Position numbers and translations under genes: made by a program. The notes under the pieces are model-generated. The model searched no databases, was not told where the DNA came from, and was given only the letters and a program-made list of their open reading frames with translations. 21,424 nt of DNA from an uncultured Collinsella sp. (GTDB taxonomy: Bacteria; Actinomycetota; Coriobacteriia; Coriobacteriales; Coriobacteriaceae), in contig UQJV01000038.1 in NCBI GenBank assembly GCA_900541475.1, positions 1 to 21,424 of the forward strand, read 5' to 3'. This document shows positions 21,408 to 21,424 of this stretch, in pieces (position 1 is the stretch's first letter; the number at the start of each line of letters is the position of its first letter).

Positions 21408-21424
21408 CTTCAGCTCAGGCGCAC

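Noticed and set aside
1..21424. Mobile elements, prophage, CRISPR arrays, toxin-antitoxin pairs, tRNA or rRNA genes
   Set aside because: I looked for transposase or integrase motifs, regularly spaced repeats, small paired ORFs and tRNA-like folds in the gaps and found none. All non-coding gaps are short except 5514-5879.

Overview
The window looks like chromosomal core DNA of a high-GC Gram-positive bacterium of the Actinomycetota, most likely a gut Coriobacteriia member close to Collinsella. This is an inference from base composition, the fused OppC-OppD polypeptide, a MurJ with a long cytoplasmic N-terminal region and the overall gene neighbourhood; no rRNA or other taxonomic marker is present. 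I see no phage, transposon, CRISPR array, tRNA or rRNA. All genes appear intact except the first, which is cut by the window edge.

Layout. (1) Positions 1-5513, minus strand: an oligopeptide/dipeptide ABC importer transcribed from right to left, consisting of a lipid-anchored binding protein, a hairpin-containing gap of about 157 bp, OppB, a single-chain OppC-OppD fusion and the start of OppF. (2) Positions 5514-5879: a 366 bp non-coding control region upstream of that operon, holding several perfect DNA palindromes. (3) Positions 5880-10580, minus strand: ybaK-like deacylase, murJ and uvrC, closely packed and probably co-transcribed. (4) Positions 10717-13593, minus strand: uvrA, with its own terminator. 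(5) Positions 13853-17675, plus strand: an Mrp/NBP35 Fe-S carrier ATPase, a BaiN/HI0933-family flavoprotein and a COG2509 flavoprotein. (6) Positions 17741-21248, minus strand: coaE, a membrane-anchored lytic transglycosylase and uvrB. A strong bidirectional terminator separates blocks 5 and 6, and another lies at the right edge, ending an unseen minus-strand gene.

Biology. All three subunits of the UvrABC excision nuclease lie within 14 kb in three transcription units. They are interleaved with peptidoglycan genes (MurJ lipid II flippase, lytic transglycosylase), coenzyme A synthesis and an Fe-S/flavin redox block. Peptide import is probably a major, well-expressed activity, since its genes almost completely avoid TTA, CTA and TCA codons.

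Most of the window is ordinary housekeeping. The parts that most deserve a second look are: the roughly 230-residue N-terminal region of MurJ with three P-[DG]-E-T-A-V-[FY]-L repeats, which may be a kinase/FHA-docking platform; the atypical cysteine cluster of UvrC; the OppC-OppD fusion that lacks the usual C-terminal cysteines; and the palindromes upstream of the binding protein.
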